Of a stretch of 20,546 bases of DNA, positions 9,433 to 16,342 are shown piece after piece. This DNA comes from Cymbomonas tetramitiformis (Eukaryota > Chlorophyta > Pyramimonadophyceae > Pyramimonadales > Pyramimonadaceae), in assembly GCA_001247695.2 (NCBI GenBank), contig LGRX02030613.1, positions 1-20,546 of the forward strand, in the 5' to 3' direction. Both the position numbers and the translations under genes were made by a program. The notes under the pieces were generated by a model, which made no database searches, was not told where the DNA came from, and saw only the letters and a list, made by a program, of their open reading frames with translations. The first letter of the stretch is position 1, and every line of letters begins with the position of its first letter.

Positions 9433-9844
9433 GAACCGTTGACCGAGAGCGAAGAAGATGGTAAGCTCAACAGCGGTCGCTTCGTCGAAATATTCCACGG
9501 TGCCCAGAAGGGGCACAAGTAGCGGCCGCCAGCGGACACGGATTCCTTCACGAACATCTCAAAGTTTTGCATCGCGCGCGGTTTGTTAGACGTGGTGGGG
9601 GAGGGCCCAACGGGCGTGGCAAGTCTTAAGGGACTTGTCGTGCCCAAGGACTGCGTGGAGGTAACCCTCTACGCAATAAAGGACGAAGATAACAAAGACT
9701 ACATCTTCCGCATGCTCTCCCACCATGCGGAGGGCATCAAACTTTTAAAAAAGAAATGGCCAAGGACACAAAGATCAAGGGCGAGGACCTCGTCCACGAC
9801 GAGTCCTCTATTGTCCCCGCCGTAAAAAACAAGCCCACTGTCTG
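9433..9844 (+). CDS. Unknown gene, exon 2 (in-frame TAG, one frameshift)
   Basis: It continues exon 1 in phase 0 (EPLTESEEDGKLNSGRF). A TAG at 9520-9522 interrupts it, but the same frame carries on with globular-looking sequence (ISKFCIARGLLDVV, LYAIKDEDNKDYIFRMLSHH). At the six-A run 9747-9752 the coding signal moves to another frame, starting at MAKDTKIKGEDLV (ATG 9756), and stays there to the donor at 9845 (NKPTVW across the junction). A homopolymer length error would explain the shift, as would real decay. No family is recognised. Confidence 0.5.
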
Positions 9845-9982
9845 GTTAGTCCCTACCCATTGTTTTACTATTTTCTTTTGACTTACGCGTATGTGTTGTT
9901 TTACGCAAAACACACCGTCCCAGGTTTGGACGGGCCGTTCCAAGCCCTTGGACTGACCGTTCCCGCCGTCTGTACTCCGCAG
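9845..9982 (+). other. Predicted intron 2 (GT-AG, 138 bp)
   Basis: The donor is TG|GTTAGT and the acceptor is CTCCGCAG|GATC. Splicing joins TG to G, making a Trp codon and keeping the frame into exon 3. It carries the GTTCCAAGCCC motif shared with intron 1 and the 3' flank. Confidence 0.6.
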
Positions 9983-10229
9983 GATCCCCACAAAATATGT
10001 AAGAAACAGCACGGTGCAAACCGATAAGAACGTCGACTTCGGCAAGAAAAGGAAAGCTGCTGCTCCTGAAGGAAGCAGCAAGCAGCAAAAGAAAGAGGAG
10101 GAAGAGAAAAAGGGTGAGGAGGTCGTCGTTGAAAAGGAGGGTGAAGATGTTGGTAAAGATAATGACGAGGATGAGGATGATGAAAAAGGGGATGAGGATG
10201 AGGATAGTGAGGGAGATGCGGCAGCATGA
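9983..10229 (+). CDS. Unknown gene, exon 3: acidic C-terminal tail
   Basis: It begins IPTKYVRNSTVQTDKNVDF, then has a nuclear-localisation-like cluster (GKKRKAAA). It ends in a long Glu/Asp/Lys-rich tail closing with EGDAAA and TGA at 10227-10229. Basic clusters followed by an acidic tail are common in chromatin-associated proteins, but this is composition only and does not identify a function. The ending is TGA, unlike the TAA and TAG that interrupt exons 1 and 2. Confidence 0.5.
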
Positions 10230-10700
10230 CTGCTATTTTTGTCAGATTATAGAGCTTGTTAGAGACCAGACCAAGCAATAGAGAACCTTTACGATTCTTT
10301 GTGTAAATATTTCAAACAGCAATACATATCAATAGCACCTTTGTACTGCATATGCATAATAGCAAGCTTGTGGACCAATGGTTCCAAGCCCTTGATACCT
10401 GTTTGTATGTATATAGAACAAAACCAGATTGGAACCATAGTTCCAAGCGGATGGACATATACCGGTCCTTACGGTTGGAACCGTAGTTCCGGGTGGCTGG
10501 AACATTTTTGTAAATAACCACTATAAAAGGTCCCATTGAGTTCCAAGCCGACGTCCAGACGGTTCCTAATGCAGTCCAAACGGTTGGAACCCGTTTGGAA
10601 TGTCGTCATTATATGGTCCAAGCCGCGTCCAGGCCGCCGGAACCCCTTTGGAATCATTAATCATAATATGTCCTACCGGGTTCCAAGCCGATGGTCCAAA

Positions 10701-10813
10701 ACTACATAAGAGGCGTGTCCAGGGGGCATCACCTCTATATTCACCGGTATCCTCTGTACTCCTCTTGATATTTCCCGGTATTTCCCAGTATTTGCGGACG
10801 CCTCTTATGTAGT
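10701..10813. repeat. Foldback repeat, 18-20-bp arms
   Basis: ACTACATAAGAGGCGTGTCC at 10701-10720 is inverted as GGACGCCTCTTATGTAGT at 10796-10813, matching apart from a 2-base insertion. The 75-nt spacer contains a reiterated TTTCCCGGTATTTCCCAGTA. It may be a small foldback element, or it may mark the left margin of the viral-like element. Confidence 0.7.
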
Positions 10814-10966
10814 GAGCACACCTGGTCATCTCCGGCACGCACCACTGGTCACCTACTGTTATTCTGCGTTGGTCCTTACTGTGGATTTGCATGGGTCTTG
10901 CAGGTGTCATGCAGATGTCCCCTTATAAAAATAACTATTTTTTTGCCCGAAAATGTGACGAAAATG

Positions 10967-11041
10967 AAAAAGGTGGCAGATTAGGCCATATTACGGTTAT
11001 GTATAAGATAATGGGAATATGGCCTAAAGTGCCACCTTTTT
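10967..11041 (+). repeat. 75-bp hairpin repeat, copy 1
   Basis: The 26-bp arms begin AAAAAGGTGGCAGATTAGG and are inverted with two mismatches around a 23-nt loop (10993-11015). The loop is 22/23 identical to the loop of copy 3. It lies downstream of the polymerase 3' end. Confidence 0.9.
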
Positions 11042-11060
11042 GATTCATCTGATTTTTCAC

Positions 11061-11195
11061 CGCGTTCACACGCTGTTTTGTATCAGAATTATCGGAATTA
11101 TATTTTAGATTTTCTGAATTTGAAATATTTTTGCTTGTTCGCCGCGATGGGCACGCTGTTTTGTATCATTTATGTATTTTAGATTTTCTGAATTT
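11061..11195 (+). repeat. Direct repeat pair between the hairpins
   Basis: CACGCTGTTTTGTATCA at about 11069 and 11152, and ATTTTAGATTTTCTGAATTT at about 11101 and 11176, form two copies of a roughly 80-bp unit. The second copy abuts hairpin copy 2. Repeated A/T-rich units next to hairpins resemble a replication origin or terminal region, but nothing here proves that. Confidence 0.65.
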
Positions 11196-11269
11196 AAAAA
11201 GGTGGCAGATTAGGCCATATTCACATTATCTATATATAGTCCGTAATATGGCCTAATCTGCCACCTTTT
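11196..11269 (-). repeat. 75-bp hairpin repeat, copy 2 (inverted)
   Basis: The 25-bp arms are perfect and match those of copies 1 and 3. The loop is again 23 nt (11222-11244) but diverged. Its ends match copies 1 and 3 only when reverse-complemented, so this copy is in the opposite orientation. It lies about 85 bp beyond the polymerase stop. Confidence 0.9.
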
Positions 11270-11354
11270 GATTTCGCTGTTATGAATCGCGGTTCTATCC
11301 ATGGGGCATCACCCAGGTTATTTACGGGAAATATTTTTTATTGTTCACCGCAAA

Positions 11355-13835
11355 TTATGTAGATAACGGCACAACTTCCCACGTTTCCCAATTGATATCG
11401 CCCTTGTCATACTTGAAGTTAAATGTCTTTGGCTCGGCCCTTGACTCCATACTCAAGGACCGTACACCTTCATGTTTACAAGGATGCCTAATAACCATAT
11501 TGCTCATCTTGACTGGTGTATGTAGTTTGCGGTTGATGACCATGTCTTTCATAACATCGTGATTGATATGTTGCAGGTTATCTACGCTCAAAGAGAATCC
11601 CTTAATCTTGGTCATGGTGTAACCATCAGCAAACTTCATACTGTATGACTTTGGTCCTGTTGCCAAGAACTCGATACACTTACCATGGTCCCTTTCTAAA
11701 TGTTGCAATTCACATTTCAGGAAACCCAACCATGGCTGTCGATATGCATTGCCATGATATATGTGATAGTTTTCAGGAGTTTCGCTATATATTATTGAGT
11801 CGCAATCAAAGTAAAGCACATTGGCGAAGCCTGCTGCCTCTATTAACTGATACAACTTTAATCTACCGTAACTGGTTATGAATGCAGCCAGAACCTCGTT
11901 GGTCGAAAATCTGGTGTCTGAAAATACTTCTGAATTTTCAGTGAAGTTCATCAAGACCATTTCGTTGTCGTCGCTCCCAACGAACTCATACTTACAATCA
12001 TACCTTTTATTGCTAATGGTATTGTAGAACTCACCTGGATTTTGGATAACCTTGCTCTTAGATTTATTCTGACGCTCTCCCAATTTACCGTAAAGTATAT
12101 TTTGCATGTCTTTGGAGACCTGTCTCATTCCTGGATTACATTTGATATTTGCCTTGTCCAACTTGACACCTTCATGCAACTTGAACTGGTCGATAAACTC
12201 GTCGATGTCTCCATCAGGAGGTCCGGAGGCTTCTGTTTTTAGTTTCAAAAACTTATCAATGTAACCGGCAAACAGGTCATTGGTGGTGTCCTTCCAATGT
12301 TTTATATCGTATATAGCATTAATAATGTATCCTTTTTCGATGGCCTTCTCCAGCTCCACCGTTGTCCACGTGTCAACCATTTCGTACAGTGGAAATACCA
12401 GCTTACCTGTTTTATTATCAACGTGAGGAAGAACGCCAAATTTAAGATGTTTTGGAGGAGCAATTTTGCATTTTACCAAACCGAAATAGCCATGAATGTC
12501 AACTGTCTTAACGTCTCTTATAACCTCGGGATGACCTTTGGGAAACTTGTTCGTTTTCATGACACTTGGATACATGGAATTATAGTCGAGGTATCGTATG
12601 TGCTCGTTGTGGTTGACCTCGTAGTACAACTTACCCAGGTCTACTCTCCCTCCATGATATACGTCTCTATCCACGATAGGAGAAGATAACTTCTGTCGCT
12701 CTAAAAAGTCTTTACCAATCTCGGACAATTTCAGCCGATTTACTGTTTCATCCCATGCCGACTCCCAGATATACTCAAGATTATATCCTGCTGCATTGAT
12801 ATCATCCAGTCTCTTCATCGTTTGCCGATTGACCTCACCAAACGTCATACCCGATTTACGCCCTTGTTGATACTGAATATCGTCTTTGTGGTATTTCTTC
12901 AGGTCTGCATGAAACCAGCTTCCGAGGAACTCATACACCGTGTTGGTGGTGTCGTCAAAAGCATCGACATATATATGTAAATCTGTGAGTTTATAGTTTC
13001 GTTTGCCATCGTAATCGCGTTTGAGCTTGGCTGACGCAGTGTGGACAATGTAATCCAACCACTGATTCTCTTTGATAGATGCATTCTGCGACTTGACCAA
13101 TGATTGCAATATAGCCACTGAATCCTTTGGCATGCACTCACTTCTCCATATATTAATCGCCAGTTGTGCCAACGTCAGATAGCTAAACGGGTCAAACTTG
13201 TTGTCGGTTATCTTTAGAAAACATTCCCTGAAAGCGAACACTGCACGGCGTAGGATGGTCACATCGTCATGGCAATATCGTGCAATCTCTTTTGGATTTT
13301 CAAATATAAAACACTTGCTCTTTTTCTCATGCCACCATTTGTATAATTTTTGATAAGCTTCTGGTTGAAGTATCTCGGGATTGTAATACTTGATGTCAGG
13401 ATACAAACCGAGGTATGTCTCATTTTCCAACGTGTTGAAGAGATGTGGGTAATACCCTTTTGATATTTCGTTTTCAAAGCCAAACATCTCTGGTAGAGCA
13501 TGCAATGGACGTGACATGAACATATATGAATCAACGAACCTCACGTTGGCAATCTTGACACACAATATATCAGCCCCTGTGTACAATATATCCTTTGGAG
13601 GTTTCCTTTGGACGTTGATGACATGCTCCACTATCAATCTAAAGTCGAACTTGGAACCGCAATGAGCGATGAATGTGTGGCCAGCATGTTTGTCTAGACA
13701 GGCCCATTCAAGAAACTCTCCGATGGTTTTATGAATCACATGTGTACCATCATGGTACTGACTTTCACAATGATTTACAACAAGCCTACCGTCGTCGTTT
13801 CGAGTTTCAAAATCGAAACACACAATTGATTCAGG
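11355..13835 (-). CDS. polB: Protein-primed DNA polymerase B, exonuclease and polymerase part
   Basis: Catalytic body of a protein-primed family B polymerase of the polinton-like virus/Polinton/adintovirus type, which copies a linear genome from a terminal protein. Numbering from the GTG at 13823: Exo I DFET (4-7), Exo II HCGSKFD (54-60), Exo III YCHDD (183-187), motif A DYNSMYPS (413-420), motif B with Lys571, Asn575 and YG (578-579), motif C YFDCDS (671-676) and KSY (725-727). The stretch EFLGSWFHAD to YIWESAWDE corresponds to an endonuclease-like insert common in these enzymes (from family knowledge). It ends TAA at 11355 where relatives end. The segment follows an in-frame TAA (13836-13838). 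Its first ATG lies beyond Exo II, so it cannot be independently initiated without losing exonuclease residues. Confidence 0.93.
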   Translation of the reverse strand, partial: PESIVCFDFETRNDDGRLVVNHCESQYHDGTHVIHKTIGEFLEWACLDKHAGHTFIAHCGSKFDFRLIVEHVINVQRKPPKDILYTGADILCVKIANVRFVDSYMFMSRPLHALPEMFGFENEISKGYYPHLFNTLENETYLGLYPDIKYYNPEILQPEAYQKLYKWWHEKKSKCFIFENPKEIARYCHDDVTILRRAVFAFRECFLKITDNKFDPFSYLTLAQLAINIWRSECMPKDSVAILQSLVKSQNASIKENQWLDYIVHTASAKLKRDYDGKRNYKLTDLHIYVDAFDDTTNTVYEFLGSWFHADLKKYHKDDIQYQQGRKSGMTFGEVNRQTMKRLDDINAAGYNLEYIWESAWDETVNRLKLSEIGKDFLERQKLSSPIVDRDVYHGGRVDLGKLYYEVNHNEHIRYLDYNSMYPSVMKTNKFPKGHPEVIRDVKTVDIHGYFGLVKCKIAPPKHLKFGVLPHVDNKTGKLVFPLYEMVDTWTTVELEKAIEKGYIINAIYDIKHWKDTTNDLFAGYIDKFLKLKTEASGPPDGDIDEFIDQFKLHEGVKLDKANIKCNPGMRQVSKDMQNILYGKLGERQNKSKSKVIQNPGEFYNTISNKRYDCKYEFVGSDDNEMVLMNFTENSEVFSDTRFSTNEVLAAFITSYGRLKLYQLIEAAGFANVLYFDCDSIIYSETPENYHIYHGNAYRQPWLGFLKCELQHLERDHGKCIEFLATGPKSYSMKFADGYTMTKIKGFSLSVDNLQHINHDVMKDMVINRKLHTPVKMSNMVIRHPCKHEGVRSLSMESRAEPKTFNFKYDKGDINWETWEVVPLST

Positions 13836-14120
13836 TTATAGTATGGACTTCGGTTTGACCTGTGTCATGTAGCATCTGTGTTCATATAGATTACAAACGA
13901 CCTTACAGTTTGGGCATGCTTTGTATCCACACATGTGTTTCTCCTTAGGATTGAACTTGACATTGCACATCTTACATTTGTGAAGCTGATTGCACGTCAC
14001 CAATTCTTTGTGCAGATTGTAACATTCTTCGTTCATGAATTTACGATTGCAAATATCACAATGATGCCATTGCTTGTTTCCTTTTGTCAACCGTACATCC
14101 TTGCTGGCAAATATGCATTT
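13836..14120 (-). CDS. Polymerase B, zinc-finger linker segment between two in-frame TAA codons
   Basis: Same frame as the flanking segments. Starting after the TAA at 14121-14123, it reads through a basic stretch to paired Cys/His clusters: CDICNRKF with a downstream HKELVTC, CKMCNVKF, then CGYKACPNC and HRC. Several CxxC pairs suggest two to three zinc-binding units, a usual feature between the N-terminal region and the exonuclease of Polinton-type polymerases. It ends at TAA 13836-13838. The first ATG is inside a finger, so separate translation would make an incomplete finger. The segment makes sense only as part of one long polypeptide, through readthrough or sense decoding, or as part of a damaged gene. 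Confidence 0.8.
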   Translation of the reverse strand, partial: KCIFASKDVRLTKGNKQWHHCDICNRKFMNEECYNLHKELVTCNQLHKCKMCNVKFNPKEKHMCGYKACPNCKVVCNLYEHRCYMTQVKPKSIL

Positions 14121-15239
14121 TTAAGATTTACACTGGGTGCACGATGGCCGATAAGTTTTCCCTCTGAAGCAATCAATACGCGTGATAGGTTCATAATGAT
14201 TGTCGTGCAACAATATATGAAAGCTGTCATTATAACTTGAATACTCATTGTGTTCGTTGAAGTACGGCGGGTAATACATGATTGGTTCACCGCCAAGTCG
14301 TTCAGTGATACCCCCCACAAATATATTTCTGCTGTAATGCCTCTCTAAAACTGGAAAGTCTTCGATATTGATTCCTTCGTCAGCATCCTTTTTCGCAAAC
14401 AATTCCAAACGCAATCGAACGGAAACTGATGTTATGTTGCCCTTGTGACCGCTGGCGTCTCGTTTCAGTTGTTTCCACTTATTCTCGTATTGATTTTTAC
14501 ATACAAAATCGTCGCTTAGCATTGAATCTAATTTCCGTTTTCTATCAAGCAGTTCCAAAGATTTGATGCCACAGTTATTGCGGGATTCAATCTTAATGAC
14601 ACATTGCTTCAGTCGTAATTCTACGGTGTTTTTTGGTGCGGCTAAGCATCGAGACCCCTTGCCTTCTGGTGGTTTTGAAGAGTAATATTCAACTTCGATA
14701 TCTTTGGCAACCTCGACGGACTTTTTGCTGCTATCACCACCCTTCGGACTTTGCAGCATCTCTTCAAATTTCATCATAACATCTTCACGATTTGAACCTT
14801 TGACCCACTTGGATGTAGTCCCATCCTCGAACACCGCTCTAATTGATACTTGCTCAACGCCTTTTGTCTTCTCCGGTAACCAATAGTTTAAACTGCTACC
14901 ATCGGGTGCTGCTCTTTCAAGAAACGTTGTAAAGGGAACCTTAAGTTTTTCAACGTCTGTGCTAAACTTCTTTATATGTCTCTTGGAATCTCCGACGGTA
15001 TACTTATTGATTTCATCAAGTCTACTTTGTTCTTTGGCAGGCTTTTTACCTATCTTGGTCCATTGTCGCCTGGTAACTTTCTCAACCTTCTCTTTCGATT
15101 TCCGATAGTTCTTCTTGTAATCACGTATAGCTTTGGCTCTATCATCACCGGTTAGGTTTCTACTTTGTAAATTTTCCCAATCTGCAGCAGTGAGCTTATG
15201 GCGTGCCTCAGGATTTTGCTTTCTCAATTTAGGGGGCAT
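14121..15239 (-). CDS. Polymerase B N-terminal region (terminal-protein-like part)
   Basis: 372 codons from ATG 15239 (MPPKLRKQNPEARHKL) to TAA 14121. The start is very basic (about residues 1-95), followed by a mixed region. The last third (NIEDFPVLERHYSRNIFV, then FHILLHDNHYEPITRI, then CFRGKTYRPSCTQC) resembles the region just ahead of the exonuclease in Polinton/adintovirus polymerases, where HI-LL ... HY is typical. In such enzymes the upstream part is thought to supply the terminal protein; that role is inferred here. The last Cys residues probably pair with zinc ligands beyond the stop, so the TAA cuts through a folded unit. A TATAGT motif lies 8 nt upstream of the ATG. Confidence 0.75.
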   Translation of the reverse strand: MPPKLRKQNPEARHKLTAADWENLQSRNLTGDDRAKAIRDYKKNYRKSKEKVEKVTRRQWTKIGKKPAKEQSRLDEINKYTVGDSKRHIKKFSTDVEKLKVPFTTFLERAAPDGSSLNYWLPEKTKGVEQVSIRAVFEDGTTSKWVKGSNREDVMMKFEEMLQSPKGGDSSKKSVEVAKDIEVEYYSSKPPEGKGSRCLAAPKNTVELRLKQCVIKIESRNNCGIKSLELLDRKRKLDSMLSDDFVCKNQYENKWKQLKRDASGHKGNITSVSVRLRLELFAKKDADEGINIEDFPVLERHYSRNIFVGGITERLGGEPIMYYPPYFNEHNEYSSYNDSFHILLHDNHYEPITRIDCFRGKTYRPSCTQCKS

Positions 15240-15240
15240 C

Positions 15241-15257
15241 TTCCTATACTATATAAA
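15241..15257 (-). promoter_or_regulatory. A/T-rich gap with TATAGT before the polymerase start
   Basis: On the minus strand the 18-nt gap between the upstream ORF stop and ATG 15239 reads TTTATATAGTATAGGAAG. TATAGT (15253-15248) also occurs close to the starts at 15872 and 16343, so it is a candidate element promoter motif. In a 40% GC region a 6-mer match alone is weak. Confidence 0.35.
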
Positions 15258-15710
15258 TTATATTTTTGTGGCATCACCGCGACTTTTTTTCATTTGTTTT
15301 TTCATTTGTTTTTTCATTTTTATACGTTTCTCAATATCATCAATGGCTTTTCGATAATTTGAAACACCGGTGTACTCTTCGGTAGGTCGTTGAAATACTG
15401 AGTCGCCCGTTATTGTGCCAATGCTTGTTTGGTCTAAAGGTGCTACCATGATAGGAGCTATCCTACGAGGTGCTTTGGTCGGCAAAGCAGCATCTTTGAC
15501 GGGCTGTTGATACACCGGTTGTCCTGATGGAGTACCATGGTCTAAGGCGGTTCTACTTTTGTTAGCAGTTGTCTTTTTAACAACTGGTCGGCCTCGTAAG
15601 CCTTTCAGCTTTTCAGCTTGTGTCATCTTACCCTTCTTTTTAATCCCGTGTTCGGCTCTATGTTCGGCTCCGCAAGATTTTAACTTTGTTATCAAAGTTT
15701 CTCTGGTCAT
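15258..15710 (-). CDS. Hypothetical basic protein upstream of the polymerase
   Basis: 150 aa from ATG 15710 (MTRETLITKLKSCGAEH) to TAA 15258. Not recognised. It is Lys/Arg/Thr-rich and low in hydrophobic residues, with a central Pro-rich section (GTPSGQPVYQQPVKDAALP). The C-terminus is a strongly basic helix with the repeat KKQM (KMKKQMKKQMKKS). Basic proteins of this kind in small DNA viruses may bind DNA or internal capsid surfaces, but that is only a suggestion. It is first on the minus arm, 18 nt ahead of the polymerase ATG and in the same frame, so a fusion could arise if the intervening TAA and TAG were decoded as amino acids. The start lies 17 nt from hairpin copy 3. Confidence 0.6.
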   Translation of the reverse strand: MTRETLITKLKSCGAEHRAEHGIKKKGKMTQAEKLKGLRGRPVVKKTTANKSRTALDHGTPSGQPVYQQPVKDAALPTKAPRRIAPIMVAPLDQTSIGTITGDSVFQRPTEEYTGVSNYRKAIDDIEKRIKMKKQMKKQMKKSRGDATKI

Positions 15711-15871
15711 GTATACATTAGGAATCAAAAAAGGTGGCAGATTAGGTCATATTATGGTTATGTATAAGATAATGGGAATATGGCCTAATCTGCCACCTTT
15801 TTTGATTTCATCGAGAAATCGTAAGTCAAATTCAGAAATATTATTTTCTTAAGGTATCTTATAGTGACCTA
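15711..15871. promoter_or_regulatory. Divergent intergenic region with hairpin
   Basis: This 161-bp region separates the two arms of the element. It holds hairpin copy 3 at its minus-gene side and TTATAGTGACC just before the plus-strand start at 15872. It is presumably a bidirectional control region, possibly also a replication origin. Confidence 0.45.
15727..15803 (+). repeat. 75-bp hairpin repeat, copy 3
   Basis: The 27-bp arms (AAAAAAGGTGGCAGATTAGG ...) have one G/T difference (GGTCAT against GGCCAT) and a 23-nt loop at 15754-15776. The palindrome extends outward into GAATC and GATTTC. It is the only copy between divergent gene starts, which argues against a simple terminator role for the family. 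Confidence 0.9.
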
Positions 15872-16339
15872 ATGCCAGTCAAAGGGCAGAAGATTACCGA
15901 TAGTGAAACGTTGGAACGTCTCGCCAAAATGAGAGAGAAAGCTTTAGAGACACGTCGGGCGAAGGCAAAAGTCAAATCTGATTTGAAAATGGCGGAACAA
16001 CTTAAGGAAAATGAGAAAGTTGTGGCAGCTCAGGAAACCATTAAGAAAGCTACAACTACGATTAAACCGGAACCGCAGCCAGAATCGGACCCTGAACCTG
16101 AGGTTGAACACGTCGTTGTTAAAAAACCTAAGGCACCTAAAAAGAAACCCAAGAAGCAAGTGGTGATAGTAGAATCTGATAGCTCTCAATCGGAAGAAGA
16201 ACCGGAAGTTATCGTTAGGAAGAGTACTAGACGAAAGCAAAGCCGAGTTGCATCTATATCCCCACCACCTCGTAAGAAAGACGCGGAAATGGACCCGAGT
16301 TATGACAAAGCCTACTCATCTCTATTTTTAAGTCTATAG
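15872..16339 (+). CDS. Hypothetical lysine-rich, charged protein
   Basis: 155 aa from ATG 15872 (MPVKGQKITDSETLERLAKM) to TAG 16337. Residues 13-60 form a highly charged predicted coiled coil with MREKALETRRAKAKVK. Residues 65-90 are Pro/Glu-rich, 90-105 very basic (KKPKAPKKKPKK), 108-120 acidic and Ser-rich, then an Arg/Lys patch. No enzyme motif and no family identified. LAKMREKALETRR-type starts are frequent in proteins of protist viruses and polinton-like elements (from memory), so a DNA- or capsid-associated role is possible. Its TAG is followed after one codon by the ATPase ATG in the same frame, so either two tightly packed genes or one fused ORF interrupted by TAG. Confidence 0.65.
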   Translation: MPVKGQKITDSETLERLAKMREKALETRRAKAKVKSDLKMAEQLKENEKVVAAQETIKKATTTIKPEPQPESDPEPEVEHVVVKKPKAPKKKPKKQVVIVESDSSQSEEEPEVIVRKSTRRKQSRVASISPPPRKKDAEMDPSYDKAYSSLFLSL

Positions 16340-16340
16340 T
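16335..16340 (+). promoter_or_regulatory. TATAGT motif overlapping the stop before the ATPase
   Basis: TATAGT contains the TAG stop of the 155-aa ORF and ends 2 nt before ATG 16343. Two other element starts have the same 6-mer within 10 nt (15860-15865 for ATG 15872; 15253-15248 minus for ATG 15239). Confidence 0.35.
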
Positions 16341-16342
16341 AT

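Larger units (their letters stand above)
9205..10700. repeat. Dispersed GGAACC / TTCCAAGCC motif family
   Basis: TTCCAAGC or TCCAAGCC occurs near 9363, 9938, 10377, 10439, 10541, 10616 and 10681. TTGGAACC-type cores are scattered between, including palindromes such as TTGGAACCATAGTTCC (about 10429) and TTGGAACCGTAGTTCC (about 10475). The copies lie in both introns and the 3' flank but are scarce in the exons. Spacing is irregular and often 40-80 bp, so this is not a simple tandem repeat. Confidence 0.65.

Noticed and set aside
11341..14320. Plus-strand open frames within the polymerase region (up to 130 codons)
   Set aside because: They are antisense shadows of the polymerase frame.
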